Source: Pseudomonadota bacterium (GTDB lineage Bacteria > Desulfobacterota > Desulfobulbia > Desulfobulbales > Desulfocapsaceae). Taken from it: a stretch of 64,000 nt of DNA. The stretch spans positions 1-64,000 of the forward strand of contig JAHJLI010000066.1 in the NCBI GenBank assembly GCA_018821785.1, given 5' to 3'. A model generated the notes under the pieces. That model searched no databases, was not told the origin of the DNA, and saw only the letters and a list, made by a program, of their open reading frames with translations. The stretch's first letter is position 1. Every line of letters starts with the position of its first letter. This document shows, piece after piece, positions 55,456-64,000 of this stretch. Made by a program: the position numbers and the translations under genes.

Positions 55456-56286
55456 CTACAAATTCGATTCAGCCGACAACATGCTCCACGGAATGACCTT
55501 ATTGCGACCTGTCTGTTTGGCGTGGTACAGAGCCTTGTCGGCGCGATCAGCAAGATCTTCGAGGGAGTCATTATCCTGGTATTGGGCGAGGCCGATGGAG
55601 ATTGTCATCGAAAATGGCAGGTCGGGGTTCAGTTCGGTTTGAATGCCGAGCCTGATCCGTTCGGAAAAATTGATGGCAGCCGACTCATCGGTCGCCCTGA
55701 GGAGGATGATAAATTCTTCACCACCCCAGCGGACTATGGTGTCATAGGGGCGGCATTGCTTCTCCAGATACCTGCTCGTTTCCTGCAAGGCAATATCTCC
55801 GAAATGATGGCCGTGGTTGTCGTTGACCCTTTTGAAATGATCAAGATCGAGGAACAACAGGGTCAGCGCCTCCCGCCGGCGCAGGCTGCGGGCACATTCA
55901 TCATGAAATATATGCGCGAAATAGCGACGATTCTTTAAACCGGTAAGTGGGTCGTGGATGGACATTTCCTTGAGTTGCATGACCATTTCTTTTATTTTGT
56001 TTTCCTTGTCGTTCCTGATGGTACCAAGGATGCCAAAAACAACACCGAACAGGAGTGGGTGGGCAAGAAACAACCACTGCATCGGACTGCCCAGGACTTC
56101 GCCCATCAACCCTTCAAGGCTTTTCGAACCAAGGAAATGCACATGCAGCAGGATCGTGACAAGAGGAATCGGCAGGCCCCACAGAATCCCAAACCAGATA
56201 TAAATATTTTCACCAAGGTTATAACTGAAAGGCTGCCGCACAGCAGCGCCGAACTCCTTGATCTGTTTTGGTATGTTGATTAACAT
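55456..56286 (-). CDS. Membrane-anchored diguanylate cyclase (GGDEF)
   Basis: 276 residues. Two N-terminal membrane helices (IYIWFGILWGLPIPLVTILL and PMQWLFLAHPLLFGVVFGIL), then a cytoplasmic GGDEF domain: DPLTGLKNRRYF, LFLDLDHFKRVNDNHGHHFG and active-site RWGGEEFIILLRA. The product-inhibition I-site RPYD lies five residues before GGEEF. It should make c-di-GMP under feedback control. The sensory part is only the membrane segment. Confidence 0.95.
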   Translation of the reverse strand: MLINIPKQIKEFGAAVRQPFSYNLGENIYIWFGILWGLPIPLVTILLHVHFLGSKSLEGLMGEVLGSPMQWLFLAHPLLFGVVFGILGTIRNDKENKIKEMVMQLKEMSIHDPLTGLKNRRYFAHIFHDECARSLRRREALTLLFLDLDHFKRVNDNHGHHFGDIALQETSRYLEKQCRPYDTIVRWGGEEFIILLRATDESAAINFSERIRLGIQTELNPDLPFSMTISIGLAQYQDNDSLEDLADRADKALYHAKQTGRNKVIPWSMLSAESNL

Positions 56287-56592
56287 GCCCTGTTTACCAG
56301 TGAAGGTCCTTTTCCAGTTTATCGGGGTTTAAAATGATGATACCTGATGATACCTAATGAATGGGTAGCCGTCACTGGGAATTTTCCTCCCTCATTGTGC
56401 AGCAGCGCATTCCCCCGGCAATCCCTTGTCGACGGCAGCCATCATTCATAAAGGTGGCCTGGTTGATCATCCCAGAATAATTATAAGAAACCTTCTTCCC
56501 TGCGGTTTTTCGGTGACAAAAGATGCCACTGCGCTATGATGATCCAAGTTGACTTTTTCCTCTATCATCTCTCAGAAAGGAAAGGTGCAGGC

Positions 56593-58233
56593 ATGATTAT
56601 CGGGATTGATGTCGGCGGGACCCATGCCGATGGTGTGCTGCTTGATGGCGACAAACTCCTGGGAAAACACAAGGTAAGTGTCGACCAGCAGCAGCTCAGC
56701 GATGTCATCATAACCCTGCTGCAACACCTGGTTCCGGGCGACCGCAGCAAACTGACGCGCATTCACCTGAGTAGCACCCTCTGCACCAACGCCATTGTTA
56801 CCGGCTCGCTTGAGCCCGTCGGCATGTTGATCCAGGCTGGGCCAGGAATGAACCCCGACTTCTTCGCCAGAAGCTGCTCGACCTGGTTTCTTGATGGGGC
56901 CATCGACCACCGCGGCCAGATCCTCCGTGACCCTGATCCGGCAAAAATCGACGCCGCAGCTGTAGCCATGCTCCAGGAGGGTATCAACTCCATTGGTATC
57001 GTCACCAAGTTTTCCCATCGCAACAACCGCCATGAACTGCAGGTGGCCGAGCGACTGGCCGGACATTTTGCCCATGTCAGCATGGGCCACCGCATCTCCG
57101 GTCTGCCCAATTTCCCGCGTCGGGTGTACTCAACCTGGCTGAACGGCGCGCTGTCATCACAGTTCAACCTTTTCAAGAATGCCCTGGAACAGGGCCTCAG
57201 ACATCTGGGCATCACCTGCCCCTGCCATGTCCTGAAGGCCGACGGCGGCACCATCCCCTTCTCCAGGGCCTGTGAATTCCCGTGTGAAAGCGTGCACTCC
57301 GGTCCCTCAGCAAGCGTCATGGGCTGCCTTGCCTTAAGCTCCCAAACCGATGATGCCGTGCTCCTCGATATCGGTGGCACCACCACCGATATCGCCCTGC
57401 TGGTCGACGGCGCCCCCCTGCTCGAACCTTACGGCGTCAACGTTGCCGGCCGTCCCACCCTGATCCGGGCGCTGAAAACAACAAGCATTGGGCTCGGCGG
57501 CGACAGCCGGGTCGCCTGGCACAACGGCACATTTCGTATCGGCCCCGAACGTCAGGGTACCTCGATGGCAGAAGGCGGATCGGCGCCAACACCAACCGAT
57601 GCCATGGTGGTTCTCGGCAAACTCTCCATCGGCTCACAGCAAAAGGCGGGGATGGCCATGCTGGCACTCTGCCCCAGGGAAGCCCCGGAGTACACGGCAA
57701 CCCTTCTGCTCGAGTCCTTCGCCCAGCATATCAGACTGGCTGTCGAAACGATGATCGAAGAGGTTTTCGCAAGGCCCGTGTATACCGTCGCCGCACTGCT
57801 CCATCGACGCCGCATACAACCCCGGCAGATCGTTGCTATTGGCGGACCGGCAGAAGCACTTCAACCGTTTCTTAGCGAGTCCTTGTTTCTTCCCTGCACT
57901 GTTCCCGCCAATTACGAGGTTGCCAACGCCATCGGTGCCGCTCGCGCCCGGTTGACCGTGCAGGCAACCCTGTATGCCGACACTGGCGACGGACGACTGA
58001 GCATCCCGGAAATCTCCTGTCTGGAAAAAATCGCATCCCGATTCACCATGCCCGACGCCGAAAAACGCCTTAAGGATGCAATAGATACAATGGTTGCTGA
58101 GATGGGCATGAAAACCTGCCCGGAAATTGATTTTCTCGAACGCCTGGAAATGAATGTGGTTCGTGGCTTTTCAACATCCGGAAAAATCCTGACTCTCAAG
58201 GCCCAGATCAGGCCCGGACTTACCACCATCTGA
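56593..58233 (+). CDS. Hydantoinase/oxoprolinase-like protein (HyuA family, single subunit)
   Basis: 546 residues from ATG 56593 (AAAGGAAAGG upstream). Sugar-kinase/actin-like fold motifs: MIIGIDVGGTHADGVLLDGD and VLLDIGGTTTDIALLVDG (phosphate loops), with HSGPSASVMG between. It is shorter than two-subunit oxoprolinases and has no HyuB. Related proteins use ATP to open hydantoin or 5-oxoproline rings; the substrate here is unknown. It is coupled to the histone-deacetylase-family gene, ten bases downstream. Confidence 0.88.
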   Translation: MIIGIDVGGTHADGVLLDGDKLLGKHKVSVDQQQLSDVIITLLQHLVPGDRSKLTRIHLSSTLCTNAIVTGSLEPVGMLIQAGPGMNPDFFARSCSTWFLDGAIDHRGQILRDPDPAKIDAAAVAMLQEGINSIGIVTKFSHRNNRHELQVAERLAGHFAHVSMGHRISGLPNFPRRVYSTWLNGALSSQFNLFKNALEQGLRHLGITCPCHVLKADGGTIPFSRACEFPCESVHSGPSASVMGCLALSSQTDDAVLLDIGGTTTDIALLVDGAPLLEPYGVNVAGRPTLIRALKTTSIGLGGDSRVAWHNGTFRIGPERQGTSMAEGGSAPTPTDAMVVLGKLSIGSQQKAGMAMLALCPREAPEYTATLLLESFAQHIRLAVETMIEEVFARPVYTVAALLHRRRIQPRQIVAIGGPAEALQPFLSESLFLPCTVPANYEVANAIGAARARLTVQATLYADTGDGRLSIPEISCLEKIASRFTMPDAEKRLKDAIDTMVAEMGMKTCPEIDFLERLEMNVVRGFSTSGKILTLKAQIRPGLTTI

Positions 58234-58243
58234 GGAAATATCC

Positions 58244-59563
58244 ATGTCGTCTTCCTATATGCCCCACGCCCCGCACAAAACCGCTTTGATTCTCTTTCCG
58301 GCCTTCGACTGGTGCATCAGCCCCAATCATCCAGAGCGCGAGGAACGCCTCCTCTACACCAGGGACCAACTGATCGAGGAAGGCCTCGAAGATGTTGAAA
58401 ACATCCTTTTTTTCAACCCGGAACTGGCTACTTTCCATGATATCAACCGGGTCCATCTCTCTGTCCCTTCGGCGGAGAAACTGCTCACCGAATCGCACCT
58501 GATCTCAGCCGGTGGCACCCTTCGCGCCGCACGGGCAGTCATGGAAAAGGAGGCGGAAAAGGCCTTCGCCATCGTCCGCCCGCCCGGCCATCACGCCATG
58601 CAGACTGTCTTCGGTGACCGTGGCTTTTGCGTCATTAATATCGAGGCGATCATGGTTGAATATATCCGTCGTCACTACGGGGTGCGGAAAATTGCCATCG
58701 TCGACACAGATTGCCATCACGGCGACGGCACCCAGGATATCTTTTACAACGATCCCGACACCCTTTTTATTTCCATGCACCAGGACGGCAGAACCCTGTA
58801 TCCCGGAAGCGGCTTTCTTCACGAAACCGGTGGCCCAGCAGCGGAAGGCTATACCGTCAACATTCCCCTGCCGCCGAATACCTGCGATGCTGGCTTTGAC
58901 ATGGTCATGGAACGGGTGGTGATGCCGATCCTTGACGAGTTCGAACCGGAACTTATCATCAATTCAGCCGGCCAGGACAATCATTACACCGATCCAATCA
59001 CCAACATGAACTTCACCGCCCAGGGCTATGCCCGGCTCAATCGCCTTCTCGACCCCGATATCTGCGTACTCGAGGGCGGCTACTCCATCGAAGGAGCCCT
59101 GCCCTACACCAATCTCGGCATTATTCTCGCCATGGCCGGCATGGATTTCTCCCAGGTCCGGGAGCCTGACTACGATCCAGGCAAATTCGTCCAGCCGCCG
59201 GAAATGAACCGTTACATAGAAGCCCTCTGCACCAAGGCCCTGGCGGTTTTTTCCGGTCGGGGCGGAAGACGACAGGAGGCGCAGCAACGGCGAATCGTCA
59301 CCAATCAAAAAAATATCTTTTACGACACCACCGGTTTTCACGTCCAGGAGAAGACCAGCTACCACCTCTGCCCTGAATGTCCGGGATATTCCGAAATAAA
59401 GGCCACCGGCCACAATCGGCACATCCATGCCTTTACGGTGCCGTTCAATGGTTGCCCCAGATGTCAGAGCGAAGCCAAAGATGTATTCAGTAAGCTCAAA
59501 CCGGAGCCGGGAAAAATCACCGCTCTGCAGGACCGGGTTGAGGATATTTACGAAACCAAATAG
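58244..59563 (+). CDS. Histone-deacetylase-family amidohydrolase with C-terminal zinc-ribbon
   Basis: 439 residues; GAGGAAATATCC before ATG. HDAC-type core: AIVRPPGHHAMQTVFGDRGF, VDTDCHHGDGTQDIFYNDPD (zinc Asp/His, with Asp-Cys instead of the usual Val/Leu), INSAGQDNHYTDPITNM and the LEGGYS Tyr motif. After about 340 residues there is an extra domain with CPECPGY and CPRCQSEA, a four-cysteine zinc-ribbon. Bacterial members deacetylate polyamines or small amides. The zinc-ribbon suggests binding to protein or nucleic acid (inference). Operon with the hydantoinase-like protein. Confidence 0.9.
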   Translation: MSSSYMPHAPHKTALILFPAFDWCISPNHPEREERLLYTRDQLIEEGLEDVENILFFNPELATFHDINRVHLSVPSAEKLLTESHLISAGGTLRAARAVMEKEAEKAFAIVRPPGHHAMQTVFGDRGFCVINIEAIMVEYIRRHYGVRKIAIVDTDCHHGDGTQDIFYNDPDTLFISMHQDGRTLYPGSGFLHETGGPAAEGYTVNIPLPPNTCDAGFDMVMERVVMPILDEFEPELIINSAGQDNHYTDPITNMNFTAQGYARLNRLLDPDICVLEGGYSIEGALPYTNLGIILAMAGMDFSQVREPDYDPGKFVQPPEMNRYIEALCTKALAVFSGRGGRRQEAQQRRIVTNQKNIFYDTTGFHVQEKTSYHLCPECPGYSEIKATGHNRHIHAFTVPFNGCPRCQSEAKDVFSKLKPEPGKITALQDRVEDIYETK

Positions 59564-59593
59564 GGAATCACTGGCCTGCAAGCATCTCCCAAT

Positions 59594-59620
59594 GAGGACG
59601 CCCATCTGCATGCCGTCCTC
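59594..59620. terminator. Weak hairpin after the deacetylase gene
   Basis: GAGGACG and CGTCCTC form a seven-pair stem about 30 bases after the stop. No T-run. Confidence 0.3.
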
Positions 59621-59788
59621 TCGTCTCCCAAAGAGATGACCGTACCTGCCCAGAGATCACGATCCGCACCTTCCCGATACCTCATCTTGAGTTACTGATC
59701 TCCCCAAACTATCAGATCGCACCCCAGCACCCTTGTCTGCATTACCTGCTGCCCACAAACTCAATTATCGAGCCAGTATAATTTTTTC

Positions 59789-59834
59789 TTGACTGAATAT
59801 TCTTGGTATTGTACTAACTGACTGATCAGTCAGT
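59789..59834 (+). promoter_or_regulatory. TetR-gene promoter with 18-bp perfect palindromic operator
   Basis: A -35 candidate TTGACT (59789-59794) is followed 17 bases later by TACTAA; the perfect palindrome ACTGACTGATCAGTCAGT covers 59817-59834, ending just before the TTG start codon. A TetR dimer binding here would block its own promoter. Confidence 0.65.
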
Positions 59835-59835
59835 A

Positions 59836-60456
59836 TTGAAAAATTTCTTACTCCAGGGAAGTGCGAATGCCGAAGAAATCAAAAAAGCCGACATCCTCGA
59901 TACGGCCACCATCTTATTTGCCAACAAAGGCTTTACCAATACCTCGATGACTGAGGTGGCGAGCCTCACCGGCATTGTCGGCGCGACCATCTTTTACCAC
60001 TTCAAGACCAAGGAAGAGCTGTTTGTCTCGGTACTTGAAAACGTCAAGACCGGGTTGGTCGAGGCATTTTCCCTGTATTTCCAGGAAGAACATTTCCCAT
60101 CCGGCCTGGAAAGGCTGCTCGGTGCGATTGCCTATCATCTCCATATCGCGGAAATCAAAAAGGAGTGGTTTCTCCTGCTGCGCAGACATTACACCCACGA
60201 ACTGGCCGCAGTAAATCCGACTTGTCGCCAACATCTCGAAGTTGTCTATACCTGCCTGGTCGAGATCTTTGAAAAAGCGCTGACCATCGGCCAGGAGGAT
60301 GGCTCAGTCGGACAGCTGTCAGCCAAGAAGACTGCCCTGATCATCCTCGCCATGGTTGATGGAATAATTCAATTGGAAAGCAACAATTTATATAATGCGG
60401 GAACGCTCTACAGTGAACTGTTGGCGTCCTGCCGGAAAATGGTGGAAAACAAATAA
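59836..60456 (+). CDS. TetR-family transcriptional regulator
   Basis: 206 residues. N-terminal helix-turn-helix: ILDTATILFANKGFTNTSMT, EVASLTGIVGATIFYHFKTK. The C-terminal ligand domain is unrelated in detail. The best start is TTG 59836, which has no ribosome site and lies only about ten bases from the predicted transcription start, so translation may be leaderless. It probably represses the SulP gene, 16 bases downstream, and itself. Confidence 0.9.
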   Translation: MKNFLLQGSANAEEIKKADILDTATILFANKGFTNTSMTEVASLTGIVGATIFYHFKTKEELFVSVLENVKTGLVEAFSLYFQEEHFPSGLERLLGAIAYHLHIAEIKKEWFLLLRRHYTHELAAVNPTCRQHLEVVYTCLVEIFEKALTIGQEDGSVGQLSAKKTALIILAMVDGIIQLESNNLYNAGTLYSELLASCRKMVENK

Positions 60457-60472
60457 TAAATAGGTGGAGTGC

Positions 60473-62596
60473 ATGCTGACAAAAATCTTTCCGTTTCTCA
60501 GTTGGTTGAAGGGCTACAACACGAAAACATTCCGGCTGGACTTTATAGCCGGGCTGACGGTCGCCCTGGTCCTTATCCCCCAGTCGATGGCCTATGCCCA
60601 ATTAGCAGGGATGCCCTCGTACTATGGGCTATATGCAGCCTTTCTGCCGCCGATGATTGCGGCGCTCTTCGGTTCCAGCCGACAGCTGGCAACCGGACCG
60701 GTGGCGGTGGTATCCCTTATGACTGCCGCATCCCTGGCCCCCTTGGCGTCTGCCGGAAGTGAAGGCTATATCGCCTACGCACTGCTGCTGTCGCTGATCG
60801 TCGGAACCTTCCAGTTTCTCCTCGGTGTCCTGCGTCTCGGCCTGGTCGTCAACTTCCTTTCCCATCCGGTGGTAAACGGCTTTACCAATGCCGGAGCGAT
60901 CATCATCGCCACCTCGCAACTGGCAAAGATGTTCGGGGTGTATGTCGACGGCAAGGCACACCACTATGAAACCATCATCGAAGTCTGCAAGAGTGCGGTG
61001 CATTACACCCACTGGCCGACCTTTATTATCGGAGTCGGCGCCTTTGCCTTGATGTTCGTCTTAAAGAAGATTGCGCCGAAGGTACCTAACGTCCTGGTTG
61101 CCGTAGGCTTAAGCACTGTCATTTCCTGGGCAATAGGGTATCAGTATGACACCAAAGCGGATATCTCAACCATTCAATCCGAAAAAACCAGGGAGCTTGT
61201 TGCCTCTTTTAATGCGGTAATGAAGGCCAAACCGGAGCTTGAGGCAAAACAGGCCGAAGCCGGAAAGATCCTCGATGAAGCGAAACAATCCCACAACGGC
61301 ATGACGGTTCTGGAGGCCGAACATGAGGTAAAAACTCTCCAGTTCGGTATAGAAGAACTGAGTGTAAAAGGTGCCGAACTGCGTAAGGAACTCCGTGACA
61401 TCCTGTTAAAAGGGGTCCCTACCGAAAGTGGCATGACCTACTACGCAAAAGGAGAAGTCCCTGCCGGAGCGGTGGATGACGGCCGAACCTGGCGGTTGAA
61501 GGTCGGTAACAGAGCCCTGAAGACCGAGGAATTGACCATGATGGGCGGCGGTGCCGTAGTAGGTGAGATTCCCCAAGGGCTGCCTTCTTTTTCCATCCCG
61601 CCTCTTGATATGCGGGCTATTCCCCACCTTCTGTCGGCCGCCATCATCATCTCCCTGCTCGGCTTTATGGAGGCGATCTCCATCGCCAAGGCCATGGCCG
61701 CCAAAACAGGCCAGCGGCTTGATCCAAACCAGGAATTGATCGGCCAGGGTCTTGCCAACATCATCGGCTCAATGACCAATGCCTATCCCGGATCCGGCTC
61801 ATTTTCAAGGTCGGCGGTAAACCTCCAGGCCGGTGCGCTCACCGGCATGTCCAGCCTTTTCACCAGCGTCACTGTCGGCCTGGTACTCCTGTTTTTCACC
61901 CCGCTGCTCTATCATCTGCCACAATCTGTCCTGGCCGCGGTTATCATGATGGCGGTCATCGGCCTGATCAACGCCTCCGGCTTTATTCACGCCTGGCATG
62001 CAAAAAAATACGACGGCATCATCTCCGTTTTCTCCTTCCTGATGACTCTGGCCTTCGCGCCGCATCTCGACAAGGGTATCATTATCGGTGTTGTTCTCTC
62101 CCTGGCGGTCTTTCTCTATAAAAGTATGCGCCCCAATGTCTCGACCCTTTCCCGGCATGATGACGACTCCCTTAAAAATTCCGTCATGCATGGCTTGAAA
62201 GAATGTCAGTATATTGACATGATCCGCTTCGAAGGACCACTGTTTTTTGCCAACGCCAGTTATCTCGAAGACAAGATAACCGACCGGATGATGAATAAAA
62301 AAAGCCTCAAACACATCGTCATCGTCGCCAACGGTATGAATGACATCGATGCCTCGGGCGAGGAAGTATTGTCCCTGGTCGTCTCCACCGTACGCAGCGC
62401 CGGGCTGGATATCTCCTTCTGCGGCGTCAACGAAACAGTCATGGCGGTTCTTGAGAGAACCCATCTCATAGAAAAAATCGGTCGAGATCATGTCTACTCG
62501 ACCATGGAAAAGGCGATATGCGCAGTACATGATACCGCCCATAAGAAATCTGAAGAAAACGAGTGCCCACTTACCAATGTGTGCTATATTTCTTAA
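60473..62596 (+). CDS. SulP-family anion permease with extra coiled-coil insertion and STAS domain
   Basis: 707 residues from ATG 60473 (AGGTGGAG three bases upstream). SulP core: LIPQSMAYAQLAGMPSYYG, the SLC26-type membrane helices and a C-terminal STAS domain (from about 560; MIRFEGPLFFANASYLED). Between about residues 225 and 359 there is an extra ~130-residue soluble segment (bases about 61145-61550) rich in Glu/Lys heptads (NAVMKAKPELEAKQAEAGKI), then a small beta region and the usual VVGEIPQGLPSFSIPPLD. Typical SulP proteins have only a short loop here. Sulfate or bicarbonate is the likely substrate. Operon with TetR and the CLK-BON-receiver gene. Confidence 0.92.
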   Translation: MLTKIFPFLSWLKGYNTKTFRLDFIAGLTVALVLIPQSMAYAQLAGMPSYYGLYAAFLPPMIAALFGSSRQLATGPVAVVSLMTAASLAPLASAGSEGYIAYALLLSLIVGTFQFLLGVLRLGLVVNFLSHPVVNGFTNAGAIIIATSQLAKMFGVYVDGKAHHYETIIEVCKSAVHYTHWPTFIIGVGAFALMFVLKKIAPKVPNVLVAVGLSTVISWAIGYQYDTKADISTIQSEKTRELVASFNAVMKAKPELEAKQAEAGKILDEAKQSHNGMTVLEAEHEVKTLQFGIEELSVKGAELRKELRDILLKGVPTESGMTYYAKGEVPAGAVDDGRTWRLKVGNRALKTEELTMMGGGAVVGEIPQGLPSFSIPPLDMRAIPHLLSAAIIISLLGFMEAISIAKAMAAKTGQRLDPNQELIGQGLANIIGSMTNAYPGSGSFSRSAVNLQAGALTGMSSLFTSVTVGLVLLFFTPLLYHLPQSVLAAVIMMAVIGLINASGFIHAWHAKKYDGIISVFSFLMTLAFAPHLDKGIIIGVVLSLAVFLYKSMRPNVSTLSRHDDDSLKNSVMHGLKECQYIDMIRFEGPLFFANASYLEDKITDRMMNKKSLKHIVIVANGMNDIDASGEEVLSLVVSTVRSAGLDISFCGVNETVMAVLERTHLIEKIGRDHVYSTMEKAICAVHDTAHKKSEENECPLTNVCYIS

Positions 62597-62641
62597 TATT
62601 GATAAAATGGATATGTACAGCCCGTCCAAAAAGGAGATTCT

Positions 62642-63865
62642 ATGTCTGTCATAACAATAATCGGAGCAGCCTTCAGCAAAAAATCAGCGGTTATAAAGGA
62701 ACTCTCTGCCTCTTCCGGATACAAAACAATCGATCAGCAGAAGATCCTGGCCGATGCGGTGACAAGCTCGGGAATGACCGAAGGGAAAATTCTCGGAGCC
62801 TTTACCGCCAAGACCTCGATCTTTAATCGTTTCACCCATGAAAAAGAACGGTCGGTAGCGCATCTGCGCCTGGCACTGGCAAATCTCATGACCGAAGACC
62901 AGCTGCTGATAACCGGTCCGGTAAGTTTTCTTGTTCCCGACAAGATCAGTCACGTACTACGTGTCTGCCTGGTTGCCGAGCTGAAGTTTCGCATCAATCA
63001 AGCCATGCAGCGGGAGGGCATAACAGAAAAAACCGCTCTGCTACAAATTCGACAGCAGGACGAAGATCTCGCCGCCTGGCTGAAGATGTTGAACCGAGGT
63101 ACAGATCCCTGGGCCACCGGATTGTACGATGTCGTGGTACCGATGGATAAAACCGATGTAGCCGCTGCCGCGGCACTTATCCTGGAAAAAGCAGGCAGCG
63201 ACGTGGTCACCAAAACCTCCCACTCGCAGGCAGCCCTCGCCGATTTCCTGCTGGCTGCCCAGGTCGACGTAAAACTTGCCCAGGAAGGACATAACGTCTC
63301 AGTTGATGCCAGAAAAGGAGCCATTACCCTGACTATCAACAAAAACGTCCTGATGCTTTCCAGGCTTGAGGAAGATCTGAAATCGATCGTCGAGAAGGTG
63401 CCGGGGGTTGAGTCTATAACCACCCGTATCGGTGAGGGTTTTCATCAACCCGACATTTACCGTCGTTATGATTTCGAGATGCCATCGAAAGTATTGTTGG
63501 TCGATGATGAACGGGATTTCGTCCAGACCCTGTCCGAGCGTCTCATCATGCGCGATATGGGCTCGGCCGTAGCCTATGACGGCGAATCGGCCCTAACCAT
63601 GATCGCAGATGAGGAACCGGAAGTGATGATCCTTGACCTGAGAATGCCTGGCATCGACGGTATCGAGGTGTTACGTCAGGTGAAGACTACCAACCCGGAC
63701 ATTGAAGTCATCGTTCTCACCGGTCACGGAACTGAAAAAGACAAGGATGTCTGTATAGAACTTGGCGCCTTTGCCTTCCTTCAGAAACCTGTCGATATCC
63801 AGCTTCTCAGCCAGACCCTGATGAAGGCCAACGAGAAGGTTCAAAGCAAGAAAAACCGGACATAA
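62642..63865 (+). CDS. Cytidylate-kinase-like / BON / receiver fusion protein
   Basis: 407 residues; AAGGAG six bases before ATG. Three parts: a cytidylate-kinase-like region (about 1-190; ITIIGAAFSKKSAVIKEL, LRVCLVAELKFRINQAM), a BON-type domain (about 205-275; VDVKLAQEGHNVSVDARKGA) and a receiver (about 285-400; KVLLVDDERDF, acceptor Asp in MILDLRMPG, Thr in LTGHG, Lys in LQKPVD). The receiver resembles the stand-alone ones in the left operon. Its position after SulP suggests a signal link to anion uptake. The kinase-like P-loop is degenerate (no GKS/T), so binding more than catalysis is expected. Confidence 0.85.
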   Translation: MSVITIIGAAFSKKSAVIKELSASSGYKTIDQQKILADAVTSSGMTEGKILGAFTAKTSIFNRFTHEKERSVAHLRLALANLMTEDQLLITGPVSFLVPDKISHVLRVCLVAELKFRINQAMQREGITEKTALLQIRQQDEDLAAWLKMLNRGTDPWATGLYDVVVPMDKTDVAAAAALILEKAGSDVVTKTSHSQAALADFLLAAQVDVKLAQEGHNVSVDARKGAITLTINKNVLMLSRLEEDLKSIVEKVPGVESITTRIGEGFHQPDIYRRYDFEMPSKVLLVDDERDFVQTLSERLIMRDMGSAVAYDGESALTMIADEEPEVMILDLRMPGIDGIEVLRQVKTTNPDIEVIVLTGHGTEKDKDVCIELGAFAFLQKPVDIQLLSQTLMKANEKVQSKKNRT

Positions 63866-63873
63866 TGCCACAG

Positions 63874-63902
63874 GCGAGAGCAGGCATTGAGCCTGCTCTC
63901 GC
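63874..63902. terminator. Perfect 12-bp hairpin after the fusion gene
   Basis: GCGAGAGCAGGC, loop ATTGA, GCCTGCTCTCGC, nine bases after the stop and 24 bases before the next ATG. No T-run, so it may be an RNA-processing or attenuation element inside the operon. Confidence 0.45.
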
Positions 63903-63926
63903 AACTCAGGCAAACTTGAGGCTGTC

Positions 63927-64000
63927 ATGTCGATATTAAATCAATTCAAACCGGAATTTTGGCATAATAGTGAGCTCTCCACCGGTCCATTCCGACAGAT
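63927..64000 (+). CDS. Start of a gene running off the right edge
   Basis: ATG 63927 with TTGAGG upstream opens MSILNQFKPEFWHNSELSTG and continues in frame to the edge. By position it could be the sensor kinase of the SulP operon, but only 24 codons are visible. Confidence 0.4.
   Translation, partial: MSILNQFKPEFWHNSELSTGPFRQ

Overview
The window looks like a chromosomal segment of a Gram-negative, delta-type bacterium, most likely a sulfate-reducing or sulfur-cycling member of Desulfobacterota (Desulfobulbales-like). This is inferred from gene content: a SulP sulfate permease and a DASS/SLC13 anion carrier each embedded in receiver-domain signalling genes, a sigma-54 activator with a consensus sigma-54 promoter, Cache/MCP sensors, a PEP-CTERM surface protein and the carboxyspermidine route to spermidine. 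No rRNA, tRNA or CRISPR array was seen. Most genes have clean ribosome-binding sites and many short overlaps. Old insertion debris lies between the operons.

Layout. Bases 1-7,221 (minus strand) form one signalling/transport operon behind a consensus sigma-54 promoter: receiver, CBS protein, DASS carrier, receiver, CBS protein, left-handed beta-helix protein and a PAS-sigma-54 activator that runs off the left edge. Bases 7.7-13.9 kb hold a DMT-type exporter, gene debris, a Cache-HAMP sensor next to an MCP, a deletion derivative of an IS1634-type element with perfect 19-bp ends, and a small lipoprotein. Bases 14.0-22.7 kb (minus) carry DegV, two MFS carriers, a DUF2238 protein and a 1352-residue protein with a transglutaminase-like Cys-His-Glu motif. 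Bases 23.2-28.3 kb carry two paralogous LivK-like binding proteins translationally joined to a hybrid histidine kinase, with no ABC permease.

Bases 28.7-30.7 kb hold a SET-domain protein, a fold-III PLP decarboxylase and PpnP. They face a convergent operon (31.6-36.9 kb) of arginine decarboxylase, carboxynorspermidine dehydrogenase, carboxynorspermidine decarboxylase and agmatinase, a complete predicted path from arginine to putrescine and spermidine. Bases 37-48 kb are housekeeping-like genes (Ste24 protease, MscS-type channel, iron-type binding protein, RluA, TerC, AI-2E exporter, hydrolase).

The standout region is 48.4-52.4 kb, a lasso-peptide biosynthetic cluster in the order kinase, cyclase (asparagine-synthetase-like), precursor, RRE/PqqD protein, leader peptidase, with no dedicated exporter. 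The 65-residue precursor matches the YxxPxLxxxGxxxxxT leader rule exactly, which predicts a 29-residue core with an 8-residue Gly-Glu ring and two tail cysteines. A REP-like hairpin and an 18-bp tandem duplication sit between precursor and RRE genes. Then follow a glycerate 2-kinase, a PEP-CTERM protein with a thioester-type Cys/Gln pair, a GGDEF cyclase, a hydantoinase-like protein plus histone-deacetylase-family protein, and a TetR-SulP-(cytidylate-kinase-like/BON/receiver) operon that continues off the right edge.

Across the window at least eight copies of a ~70-bp bipartite palindromic intergenic repeat occur. They lie in gaps inside operons and next to gene ends, and are the main structural signal not explained by genes.
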